Source of the DNA: an uncultured Alistipes sp.
GTDB lineage: Bacteria; Bacteroidota; Bacteroidia; Bacteroidales; Rikenellaceae
Assembly (NCBI GenBank): GCA_937911745.1
Contig: CALDPX010000067.1
Location: 1 to 64,000 of the forward strand
DNA length: 64,000 nucleotides
Reading direction: 5' to 3'
The stretch's first letter is position 1. Each line of letters begins with the position of its first letter. The position numbers and the translations under genes are program-made. The notes under the pieces are model-generated. The model saw nothing but the letters and a program-made list of their open reading frames with translations. It did no database searches and was not told where the DNA came from. Shown here piece after piece: positions 42,023 to 49,620 of the stretch.

Positions 42023-42421
42023 CTAGTAGATGTAGCAGAGAACCTCGCCACCTACGTTTTCCTGACGTGCTTTTTTGTCGGTCATAATACCTTTGGGAGT
42101 CGAAACGATAGCGATACCCAAGCCGTTCTGAACCTTAGGCATATCGGCTGCCGAAGAGTAGCGACGAAGACCGGGACGCGATACGCGCTCCAAACCTTTG
42201 ATAGCGCACTGCTTGGTCTGGGGGTGGTACTTCAACGCAATTTTGATAGTCGAAAAGCCCTTCTCGTTCTTGTCAAACCTGTAGGCGAGGATGTAACCCT
42301 GTTCGTAGAGAATCTTGGTCATCTCTTCCTTCATTTTTGAACCGGGAGCTTCAACCGTTTTGTGGTTGGCTTTCGCCGCGTTTCTAATCCTCGTGAGGAA
42401 ATCCGCAATAGGATCTGTCAT
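42023..42421 (-). CDS. rpsH: 30S ribosomal protein S8
   Basis: 132 aa, MTDPIADFLTRIRNAAKANH and the C-terminal GIAIVSTPKGIMTDKKARQ. S8 binds 16S rRNA helix 21 and, in E. coli, its own mRNA in the spc operon. Here it is preceded by a separate promoter and a long leader. Confidence 0.98.
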   Translation of the reverse strand: MTDPIADFLTRIRNAAKANHKTVEAPGSKMKEEMTKILYEQGYILAYRFDKNEKGFSTIKIALKYHPQTKQCAIKGLERVSRPGLRRYSSAADMPKVQNGLGIAIVSTPKGIMTDKKARQENVGGEVLCYIY

Positions 42422-42620
42422 AGTTTTAATGGATTAAAATGTTAAAAATGTAAGTTAATTATTTCGAGGTCAGCACCTTACACATTCTGTCACTTCTCAG
42501 CCAAAGCTTCGTCACAACATCTGTTCAGGCACCTCTCTCATAACACCTCAACTGCCGACCACCCCTTGTGAGGGATAGTCGGCAATGTTGGTGATTTGTT
42601 GTTTTCGCTTTTTAAGCCGC
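42422..42620 (-). promoter_or_regulatory. structured leader of rpsH
   Basis: About 190 bases separate the promoter at 42621 from the rpsH ATG. The leader has a hairpin TGCCGAC...GTCGGCA with inner CCCTCACAAGGG. It ends with TTTTAATCCATTAAAA directly before the start, nearly the palindrome seen before rplS. It may be an autoregulatory ribosomal-protein leader. The remaining gap to rpsN (42629-42760) shows no gene or terminator. Confidence 0.5.
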
Positions 42621-42628
42621 CAAAGATA
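42621..42628 (-). promoter_or_regulatory. -7 box inside the spc operon, before rpsH
   Basis: TATCTTTG on the minus strand in the 339-base gap between rpsN and rpsH. It would give rpsH to map a transcript of their own. Confidence 0.6.
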
Positions 42629-42760
42629 GGAACTTTTTGTGGATAAATTGCAAACTTTTGGGCAGAAATTCAACATTTTACGATTTCTTAACCTCGCAAA
42701 TGCTCTCTTCTACGCCCTTGGATTGACAGCCACATTAAGGTTTCTACCCTCAGTTGGTCG

Positions 42761-43057
42761 CTACCACGATGCCTTCTTCACGCCGGGGATAAGACCGTGC
42801 GAAGCCATCTCGCGGAACTGAATACGGCTCAAACCAAACTGGCGAATGTAGCCTTTGGGACGACCGGTAATCTGGCAGCGGTTGTGCTGGCGGATGGGGT
42901 TCGAGTTGCGGGGCAGTTTCGAAAGAGCCTGCCAAGCCTCCATCTCGTTCATCTCACCTGCCTTAACAGCGGCAGCGATAGCCTCACGCTTTGCAGCATA
43001 GCGTTGTGCGAGTTTAACACGTTTAACCTCGCGTGCTTTCATTGATTCTTTTGCCAT
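42761..43057 (-). CDS. rpsN: 30S ribosomal protein S14
   Basis: 98 aa, the long, zinc-free type. MAKESMKAREVKRVKLAQRY at the start, NRCQITGRPKGYIRQFGLSR and ending ASHGLIPGVKKASW. Four bases after rplE. Confidence 0.98.
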   Translation of the reverse strand: MAKESMKAREVKRVKLAQRYAAKREAIAAAVKAGEMNEMEAWQALSKLPRNSNPIRQHNRCQITGRPKGYIRQFGLSRIQFREMASHGLIPGVKKASW

Positions 43058-43060
43058 ACC

Positions 43061-43618
43061 TTATGCTTTTTTAGCGTTTTTGAATGGAAGACCAAACTCA
43101 CGGAGAAGAGCATAACCCTCCTCGTCAGTATTTGCGGTAGTTACGAAGCAAATCTCCATACCGAGAATCTTGGTGATCTTGTCGATGTCGATCTCGGGGA
43201 AGATGATCTGCTCTTTGATACCGAGGGTGTAGTTACCCTGACCGTCAAATTTCTCGTTGATGCCTTTGAAGTCGCGGATACGGGGAAGTGCAACTGCGAT
43301 AAGCCTCTCCAAGAACTCGTACATACGGTCGCCACGGAGGGTTACGCGAACACCTACGGGCATACCCTTACGGAGTTTGAAGTTCGAAATATCCTTGCGC
43401 GAACGGGTCTGAACAGCCTTCTGACCAGCGATAATCGAGAGCTCCTCCTGAGCAATCTCGATGAGTTTCTTGTCAGCAACAGCCTCGCCAACACCCTCGT
43501 TCAGCACGATTTTCTGCAATTTGGGTACCTGCATAATGCTCTTGTAGCCAAATTCTTTCATAAGGGCAGGTACAATCTGCTCCTTATAAGTGGTTTTGAG
43601 TGTAGGAATGTAAGCCAT
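43061..43618 (-). CDS. rplE: 50S ribosomal protein L5
   Basis: 185 aa. MQVPKLQKIVLNEGVGEA and RIRDFKGINEKFDGQGNYTL are diagnostic of this 5S rRNA-binding protein. Its ATG overlaps the rplX stop by one base (TAATG), so translation is coupled. Confidence 0.98.
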   Translation of the reverse strand: MAYIPTLKTTYKEQIVPALMKEFGYKSIMQVPKLQKIVLNEGVGEAVADKKLIEIAQEELSIIAGQKAVQTRSRKDISNFKLRKGMPVGVRVTLRGDRMYEFLERLIAVALPRIRDFKGINEKFDGQGNYTLGIKEQIIFPEIDIDKITKILGMEICFVTTANTDEEGYALLREFGLPFKNAKKA

Positions 43619-43941
43619 TATTTAATCTCCTCTCCTGATTTTTTAGCGTAACGTACAAGTTTGCCATTCTCGCCCTCTTTGCGACCTACGCGGGTAGGTT
43701 TGCCGGTTTTGGGGTCTGCAAGCATAAGGTTCGAAATGTGAATAGGAGCCTCCTGCTCAACAATACCGCCCTGGGTGTTCTTGGCACTGGGTTTGGTGTG
43801 TTTTTTGATGATGTTGAAACCCTCAACGATTGCGCGCTGATTTTTGGTATCTACCTCCAAAACACGACCGGTTTTCTCTTTGCTTTTGCTACCGCCCGAA
43901 ACTACGAAAACGGTATCACCTTTTTTGATATGTAATTTCAT
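43618..43941 (-). CDS. rplX: 50S ribosomal protein L24
   Basis: 107 aa, with KOW motif IKKGDTVFVVSGGSKSKEKTG and IVEGFNIIKKHTKPS. An early assembly protein. Between rplN and rplE. Confidence 0.98.
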   Translation of the reverse strand: MKLHIKKGDTVFVVSGGSKSKEKTGRVLEVDTKNQRAIVEGFNIIKKHTKPSAKNTQGGIVEQEAPIHISNLMLADPKTGKPTRVGRKEGENGKLVRYAKKSGEEIK

Positions 43942-43962
43942 ACTGCTAATCGGTATTTAAGA

Positions 43963-44328
43963 TTACAATACTTCGGGTGCAAGCGAGATGATTTTCATAT
44001 ACTGGTCGCGCAACTCACGAGCAACGGGACCAAAGATACGAGTACCACGCATCTCACCCTGGGGGTTCAACAATACTACGGCGTTGTCGTCGAAACGAAT
44101 GTACGAACCGTTAGCACGACGAATCTCCTTCTTTGTTCTAACTACAACCGCTTTCGATACGGTACCCTTCTTGATGTCGCCCGAAGGGGTTGCGCTCTTG
44201 ACGGTCACAACGATTTTGTCGCCAATCGAGGCGTACTTCTTCTTGGTACCACCCAAAACACGGATGCAAAGAACCTCTTTGGCACCACTGTTGTCGGCTA
44301 CTACCAATCTGCTTTCCTGTTGTATCAT
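43963..44328 (-). CDS. rplN: 50S ribosomal protein L14
   Basis: 121 aa. MIQQESRLVVADNSGAKEVL and RIFGPVARELRDQYMKIISL are standard L14. Two bases after rpsQ. Confidence 0.98.
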   Translation of the reverse strand: MIQQESRLVVADNSGAKEVLCIRVLGGTKKKYASIGDKIVVTVKSATPSGDIKKGTVSKAVVVRTKKEIRRANGSYIRFDDNAVVLLNPQGEMRGTRIFGPVARELRDQYMKIISLAPEVL

Positions 44329-44330
44329 GA

Positions 44331-44600
44331 CTATTTAGCTCTTTCAATAATTTCTACTAATCTCCAACGCTTAGTCTTGCTCAGAGGTCGCGTCTCCATA
44401 ATCTTAACGGTGTCGCCCTCGTTGCAGGTGTTCTGCTCGTCCTCAGCCACAAAACGAGTGGTCTTGTTAACGAACTTACCATAGATAGGGTGTTTTACCT
44501 TACGGTGAACTGCAACGACAATGGATTTCTCCATCTTATTGCTGACTACCACACCGATTCTCTCTTTTCTAAGATTTCTTTCCATAGCCTCAATTAACAT
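44331..44600 (-). CDS. rpsQ: 30S ribosomal protein S17
   Basis: 89 aa, OB fold: RKERIGVVVSNKMEKSIVVA, KFVNKTTRFVAEDEQN, and ETRPLSKTKRWRLVEII. It overlaps rpmC by seven bases. Confidence 0.98.
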   Translation of the reverse strand: MLIEAMERNLRKERIGVVVSNKMEKSIVVAVHRKVKHPIYGKFVNKTTRFVAEDEQNTCNEGDTVKIMETRPLSKTKRWRLVEIIERAK

Positions 44601-44788
44601 TTAGTGTTTTTCTGGTGCAGTACAGTCTTCATACGAGCGATGTCTCTGCGAGCTTTCTTAATAACGGTAGTATCCTCCACGGGAGATACGGCGTGATTAA
44701 CCTTCAAAGTGGCAAGTTTTGCCTGCTCAGCCTCGATGCGCTCTACCAAATCGGCTACTGCCATCTCTTTCAATTCTGCTGTTTTCAT
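44594..44788 (-). CDS. rpmC: 50S ribosomal protein L29
   Basis: 64 aa helical hairpin protein at the tunnel exit: MKTAELKEMAVADLVERIEA and a conserved KKARRDIARMKTVLHQ. Confidence 0.97.
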   Translation of the reverse strand: MKTAELKEMAVADLVERIEAEQAKLATLKVNHAVSPVEDTTVIKKARRDIARMKTVLHQKNTKC

Positions 44789-44816
44789 AACTTCTCTTGT
44801 CTGCTTTAATGGTTAA

Positions 44817-45236
44817 CTATTCAACGTAATCTCTGCGTACAACGAGTTTGGTCTCGATGGGGAGTTTCTGTGCGCCAAGACGCAATGCCTCTTTGGCTAC
44901 CTCGAAGGGAACACCCTCAATCTCAAACATAATACGACCGGGAGTAACAGGAGCAACATAGCCCTCGGGGTTACCTTTACCTTTACCCATACGAACCTCG
45001 GCGGGTTTCTTGGTAATGGGCTTATCGGGGAAGATGCGGATCCAAATCTGACCCTCACGTTTCATATAACGCACGATAGCCTGACGAGCAGCCTCAATCT
45101 GACGACCGGTAATCCAGGTCGAATCCATTGCTTTCAGACCGAACGAACCGAACGCAAGCTGGTTGCCACGCTGAGCAAGACCTTTCATGCGTCCTTTCTG
45201 CATTCTTCTAAATTTAGTCCTTTTTGGTTGTAACAT
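44817..45236 (-). CDS. rplP: 50S ribosomal protein L16
   Basis: 139 aa: MLQPKRTKFRRMQKGRMKGL at the start, KPAEVRMGKGKGNPEGYVAP and FEIEGVPFEVAKEALRLGAQ later. Binds near the A-site tRNA. Confidence 0.98.
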   Translation of the reverse strand: MLQPKRTKFRRMQKGRMKGLAQRGNQLAFGSFGLKAMDSTWITGRQIEAARQAIVRYMKREGQIWIRIFPDKPITKKPAEVRMGKGKGNPEGYVAPVTPGRIMFEIEGVPFEVAKEALRLGAQKLPIETKLVVRRDYVE

Positions 45237-45261
45237 TGTCTTATCTTATTTAGAAGTGTTC

Positions 45262-46005
45262 CTATTTGTTGTTATTGTTTCTCCTGCGCTTGCGGTCGCC
45301 GCGGGGTTTGCCACCACGCTGCTCGCCCTGTGCAGGACCTGCTACGGACGATGCGCCTGCAATCTCGAACAGGTCACGTTTGCCATAAACCTCACCTACG
45401 CAAATCCATACCTTAACACCAAGGATACCTACTTTGGTAAGTGCCTCAGCAAGGCAGTAGTCTACGTCTGCGCGGAAAGTGTGCAGAGGAATACGACCCT
45501 CTTTGTAGGTCTCGCTACGAGCCATCTCAGCGCCGCCAATACGACCGCTAATCTGAATCTTGATACCCTCAGCACCCATACGCATAGTCGATGCGATAGT
45601 GGTTTTGATGGCACGGCGATACGATACACGACCCTCCAACTGGCGAGCCAACTGGTTTGCAACGATTACAGCGTCAATCTCGGGGCGTTTAACCTCAAAG
45701 ATGTTGATCTGTACCTCTTTGCCGGTGAGTTTTTTGAGCTCCTCTTTGAGCTTGTCAACCTCCTGACCACCTTTACCGATAATCAAACCGGGACGAGCGG
45801 TGCTGATGGTTACGGTCACGAGTTTAAGAGTGCGCTCGATAATGATTTTCGAAATGCTAGCCTTTGCAAGACGGGCATTCAGATAGGTACGAATTTTCGA
45901 GTCCTCAACCAAGCGGGTTGAAAAATCTTTACCGCCGTACCAGTTGGAATCCCAACCACGGATGATACCAAGACGGTTTGCAATTGGATTAACTTTCTGT
46001 CCCAT
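45262..46005 (-). CDS. rpsC: 30S ribosomal protein S3
   Basis: 247 aa. GQKVNPIANRLGIIRGWDSN at the start, KH domain around RPGLIIGKGGQEVDKLKEEL, and the S3 C-terminal domain (GRIGGAEMARSETYKEGRIP). A basic Arg/Asn tail (GDRKRRRNNNNK) extends it slightly. Confidence 0.98.
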   Translation of the reverse strand: MGQKVNPIANRLGIIRGWDSNWYGGKDFSTRLVEDSKIRTYLNARLAKASISKIIIERTLKLVTVTISTARPGLIIGKGGQEVDKLKEELKKLTGKEVQINIFEVKRPEIDAVIVANQLARQLEGRVSYRRAIKTTIASTMRMGAEGIKIQISGRIGGAEMARSETYKEGRIPLHTFRADVDYCLAEALTKVGILGVKVWICVGEVYGKRDLFEIAGASSVAGPAQGEQRGGKPRGDRKRRRNNNNK

Positions 46006-46008
46006 CTC

Positions 46009-46425
46009 TTACTCAGCTGATTTAGTTTCTACTACCATTTTGTCTACAATAATCGTAACGTGGTTGGAACGCTTACGAATGCGGTGTGCACGACCCTGAG
46101 GTGCGGGCTGAATGCGTTTGAGCATACGACCACCGTCAACCTTGATCTCTTTAACACAGAGTTTGGTATCCTCCAAACGCTCGGTGGGATTCTTAGCCTC
46201 CCAGTTGGCGATAGCCGAACGGAGAAGTTTCTCCAACTTCACCGAAGCCTCTTTCTTCGAGTAACGGAGAAGACCCAATGCTTTATTAACCTCTACGCCG
46301 CGAACGGTGTCGGCAACGATACGCATCTTGCGGGGCGAGGTAGGGCAATCACGCAGCGAGGCAACAGCCACCTGCTTCTTTGCGGCCTTCATTTTCTCGG
46401 CCATTTGATATTTTCTTGCTCCCAT
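46009..46425 (-). CDS. rplV: 50S ribosomal protein L22
   Basis: 138 aa. SPRKMRIVADTVRGVEVNKA and the tunnel-lining loop GGRMLKRIQPAPQGRAHRIR are visible. Three bases before rpsC. Confidence 0.98.
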   Translation of the reverse strand: MGARKYQMAEKMKAAKKQVAVASLRDCPTSPRKMRIVADTVRGVEVNKALGLLRYSKKEASVKLEKLLRSAIANWEAKNPTERLEDTKLCVKEIKVDGGRMLKRIQPAPQGRAHRIRKRSNHVTIIVDKMVVETKSAE

Positions 46426-46433
46426 ATCCTACT

Positions 46434-46703
46434 TTATTTTTTTCTGTTACCGGCGTGACCGCGGAAGGTGCGTGTGGGTGCGAACTCTCCGAGTTTGTGG
46501 CCTACCATATTTTCAGTTACATAAACGGGTATAAACTTGTTACCGTTGTGTACAGCAATTGTCTGACCTACGAAGTCGGGCGAAATCATACTTGCTCTCG
46601 ACCAAGTCTTAATTACGGTCTTCTGATTGCTCTCGTTCTGAGCGATTACTCGCTGTTCGAGCCTGGGCTCAATGAACGGTCCTTTTTTAAGTGAACGACT
46701 CAT
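46434..46703 (-). CDS. rpsS: 30S ribosomal protein S19
   Basis: 89 aa: MSRSLKKGPFIEPRLEQRVI, VHNGNKFIPVYVTENMVGHK and a C-terminal TRTFRGHAGNRKK. Confidence 0.98.
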   Translation of the reverse strand: MSRSLKKGPFIEPRLEQRVIAQNESNQKTVIKTWSRASMISPDFVGQTIAVHNGNKFIPVYVTENMVGHKLGEFAPTRTFRGHAGNRKK

Positions 46704-46718
46704 TATGCTACTATTTTT

Positions 46719-47546
46719 TTATTTTGTTTTCTTGGAGATAATGAATTTGCTGGTGGTCTTCTTAGGATTGCGAGTCTTGTAACCCTTAGCCAACAGACCT
46801 TTGCGCGAACGGGGGTGACCACCACTCGAACGACCTTCACCACCACCCATGGGGTGATCAACAGGGTTCATGGTTACACCACGGTTGTGAGGTCTGCGAC
46901 CGAGCCAACGCTTCCTACCGGCTTTACCGTGCTGTTCGAGGCTGTGGTCGGGGTTCGACACAGCACCAACAGTGGCGCGGCAAGTGCAGAGAACCATACG
47001 GGTCTCGCCCGAAGGAAGTTTAATAATAGCATATTTACCCTCGCGAGCCAAAAGCTGTGCGTAGGTACCAGCCGAACGAGCCAAAACTGCGCCCTGACCG
47101 GGGTAGAGTTCGATTGCGTGGATGATGGTACCCAGAGGAATGTTTGCCAAAAGCAGGGTGTTACCTACCTCGGGAGCAACGCCCTCAGTGCCGCTCATTA
47201 CGGTCTGACCTACTTTCAAGCCGTTGGGAGCCAAAATGTAGCTCTTCGAGCCGTCTGCGTAAACAATCAGAGCGATACGAGCCGAACGGTTGGGATCGTA
47301 CTCAATGGTTGCAACAGTTGCAGCCATACCATCTTTCGCACGTTTGAAGTCAATAACACGGTACATCTGTTTGTGACCACCACCGATGTAACGAACGGTC
47401 ATCTTACCGGCGTGGTTACGACCACCGCTGCTCTTCTTAGGCTCGAGCAACGATTTCTCAGGCACCGAGCAGGTAATATCCGTAAAGGTACCTGCGATTT
47501 TATGTCTTGTTCCCGGAGTTACGGGATTAAACTTTTTTACTGCCAT
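46719..47546 (-). CDS. rplB: 50S ribosomal protein L2
   Basis: 275 aa. SGGRNHAGKMTVRYIGGGHK in the N-terminal domain and MNPVDHPMGGGEGRSSGGHP with the key His near the peptidyl-transferase centre. Confidence 0.98.
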   Translation of the reverse strand: MAVKKFNPVTPGTRHKIAGTFTDITCSVPEKSLLEPKKSSGGRNHAGKMTVRYIGGGHKQMYRVIDFKRAKDGMAATVATIEYDPNRSARIALIVYADGSKSYILAPNGLKVGQTVMSGTEGVAPEVGNTLLLANIPLGTIIHAIELYPGQGAVLARSAGTYAQLLAREGKYAIIKLPSGETRMVLCTCRATVGAVSNPDHSLEQHGKAGRKRWLGRRPHNRGVTMNPVDHPMGGGEGRSSGGHPRSRKGLLAKGYKTRNPKKTTSKFIISKKTK

Positions 47547-47553
47547 CTCTCAA

Positions 47554-47844
47554 TTAGATATTACTGTAGAAATCAATAGTATCGCCCTCTTTCAAGGTTA
47601 CGATTGCTTTTTTCACTGCATTGGTGCGACCTACCAAGTAGCCAGATTTGGTGTAGCGTGCTTTGAGCTTACCTTTGGTGTTGATGGTGTTTACGCTCTC
47701 AACAACTACGTTGTACATCTGCTCTACGGCTGCGCGAATCTCCAATTTGTTAGCCCTGCGGTCAACGATAAAACCATACTGACCGAGTTTCTCGCCCTGA
47801 CCTGCCATTTTCTCGGTCAAGATGGGTTTGATAATTACATTCAT
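47554..47844 (-). CDS. rplW: 50S ribosomal protein L23
   Basis: 96 aa: NVIIKPILTEKMAGQGEKLG and KLEIRAAVEQMYNVVVESVN. Tunnel-exit docking site for SRP and trigger factor. Confidence 0.97.
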   Translation of the reverse strand: MNVIIKPILTEKMAGQGEKLGQYGFIVDRRANKLEIRAAVEQMYNVVVESVNTINTKGKLKARYTKSGYLVGRTNAVKKAIVTLKEGDTIDFYSNI

Positions 47845-47866
47845 TGTCTGTTCGGTTTTTTAGTGA

Positions 47867-48490
47867 TTAGAAATTCTCGTTTACCTTAGCCAATGCGCTC
47901 TCGGTGAACAACATCACACCTGCGTTCATCACGTCATAGGTGTTGAGGTTGGCAGCCTGCATTACCTTCACTTTGGGAAGGTTACGAACGCTCAGGCAAA
48001 TGTTGTGGTCGGTCTCTGCTACTACGAGCAATACCTTCTTACCAGCCAAGTTGAGAGCCTCTGCCATTGCTACGAACGATTTGGTTTTGGGAGTCTCCAT
48101 AACGAAATCCTCTACAACGGTGATAGCCTCTGCTTGGGCTTTCAGAGAGAGTGCGCTGCGGCGTGCAAGCGATTTGAGTTTCTTGTTCAGTTTGAAACTG
48201 TAATCGCGGGGTACGGGACCGAAAATGCGACCGCCGCCGGGGAAGAGAGGCGAGAGGATGCTACCTGCACGAGCACCGCCTGTACCTTTCTGACGTTTGA
48301 GTTTGCGGGTCGAGCCTGCTACCTCGTTACGCTGTTTTGCTTTGTGAGTACCCTGACGCTGATCAGCCAAGTACTGCTTTACAGCCAAGTAGATAGCGTG
48401 AGTGTTGGGCTCGATACCAAAGACCTCCTGCGAAAGAACTGCTTTCTTCGAGGTCTGAGTTCCTGTGGTGGTGTAAATTGTAAGTTCCAT
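47867..48490 (-). CDS. rplD: 50S ribosomal protein L4
   Basis: 207 aa from MELTIYTTTGTQ at 48490; the frame opens at 48511 but the earlier Met would overlap the rplC end. RQGTHKAKQRNEVAGSTRKL and KQKGTGGARAGS (partial) are the L4 tunnel-loop region. L4 represses its own operon in E. coli. Confidence 0.97.
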   Translation of the reverse strand: MELTIYTTTGTQTSKKAVLSQEVFGIEPNTHAIYLAVKQYLADQRQGTHKAKQRNEVAGSTRKLKRQKGTGGARAGSILSPLFPGGGRIFGPVPRDYSFKLNKKLKSLARRSALSLKAQAEAITVVEDFVMETPKTKSFVAMAEALNLAGKKVLLVVAETDHNICLSVRNLPKVKVMQAANLNTYDVMNAGVMLFTESALAKVNENF

Positions 48491-48500
48491 CTCCTCAATC

Positions 48501-49118
48501 CTACTTTTCAATGATTACATAAGTACCTTTTGCACCGGGAACCGAACCCTTAACCAAGAGAAGGTTGTTCTCGGCAATAACTTTGAGGACTTTAAGGTTC
48601 TGAACCTTAACCCTCTCACCGCCGGTCTGACCGGGCAAGCGTTTGCCCTTGAAGACGCGCGAAGGATACGAAGATGCACCAAGCGAACCAGGTTTACGCT
48701 GGCGGTTGTGCTGACCGTGGGTCTGACCACCCACACCCGCAAAGCCGTGGCGTTTTACAACACCCTGGTAGCCTTTACCTTTCGATACACCCACTACGTC
48801 TACCCAGTCACCCTCTGCGAAGGTGTCTGCAACGGTGAGTGTCTGACCCAGAGTTACCTCATCGAACTCCTTGAACTCCACCAATTTGGCTTTGGGCGAT
48901 ACACCCGATTTGCCAAAGTGACCTAACAAGCTTTTGCTGGTGTGCTTTTCACTCTTCTCGCCATAGGCAATCTGAACTGCGGAGTAGCCATCCTTCTCCT
49001 CGTTCTTGATTTGCGTAACTACACAGGGACCAGCCTCGATAACAGTGCATGGTATATTTTTACCCTCGGCACTGAAAACGGAAGTCATTCCGATTTTTTT
49101 TCCAATAAGTCCTGACAT
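48501..49118 (-). CDS. rplC: 50S ribosomal protein L3
   Basis: 205 aa: MSGLIGKKIGMTSVFSAEGK and GVVKRHGFAGVGGQTHGQHN, which includes the methylated-Gln region near the peptidyl-transferase centre. First gene of the S10-type part after rpsJ, separated by a 182-base leader. Confidence 0.98.
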   Translation of the reverse strand: MSGLIGKKIGMTSVFSAEGKNIPCTVIEAGPCVVTQIKNEEKDGYSAVQIAYGEKSEKHTSKSLLGHFGKSGVSPKAKLVEFKEFDEVTLGQTLTVADTFAEGDWVDVVGVSKGKGYQGVVKRHGFAGVGGQTHGQHNRQRKPGSLGASSYPSRVFKGKRLPGQTGGERVKVQNLKVLKVIAENNLLLVKGSVPGAKGTYVIIEK

Positions 49119-49300
49119 TTTACCTGTCTTTAATTACTTGTTGTTTGTTAAATAAAAAGTTTGTGTGTATAAAGTTTCTTCTACTTTATCGCTTTTGTTG
49201 TCCTTCTTCGGGAGCGCAGTAAGGCGGGTTCCTCGCGCGTGCGTATTTATTTATAGGTATCGGACAAGGAACCCCCTATTTTGCATCACCCCGCAGTTTA
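49119..49300 (-). promoter_or_regulatory. structured leader between rpsJ and rplC
   Basis: The 182-base gap is long for this operon. On the minus strand GGGTTCCT (near 49265) pairs with AGGAACCC (near 49230) around a ~25-base A/T-rich loop with CGCACGCGCG. No TAnnTTTG box is seen, so it is read as an internal leader, perhaps a site for L4- or L3-type autoregulation (inference). Confidence 0.4.
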
Positions 49301-49606
49301 TCAGACTTTGATGTTTACCTCAACACCCGAGGGCAACTCCAACTTCATCAGAGCGTCGATAGTCTTGGGGGTTGAACTGTAAATATCAAGAATCCTCTTG
49401 AAGGTGCAGAGCTGGAACTGCTCGCGTGCTTTCTTGTTAACGAAAGTCGAACGGTTCACAGTGAAAATCTTTTTCTGAGTAGGAAGTGGAATAGGACCAC
49501 TAACTACTGCGCCTGTCGATTTCACAGTTTTTACGATTTTCTCAGCCGACTTATCAACCAAGTTGTGATCGTAAGATTCGAGTTTGATTCTAATTTTCTG
49601 ACTCAT
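49301..49606 (-). CDS. rpsJ: 30S ribosomal protein S10
   Basis: 101 aa: QKIRIKLESYDHNLVDKSAE and GPIPLPTQKKIFTVNRSTFV. It follows fusA by 14 bases; tuf, often in this place in other phyla, is absent. Confidence 0.98.
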   Translation of the reverse strand: MSQKIRIKLESYDHNLVDKSAEKIVKTVKSTGAVVSGPIPLPTQKKIFTVNRSTFVNKKAREQFQLCTFKRILDIYSSTPKTIDALMKLELPSGVEVNIKV

Positions 49607-49620
49607 GGTTATTTATTCTT

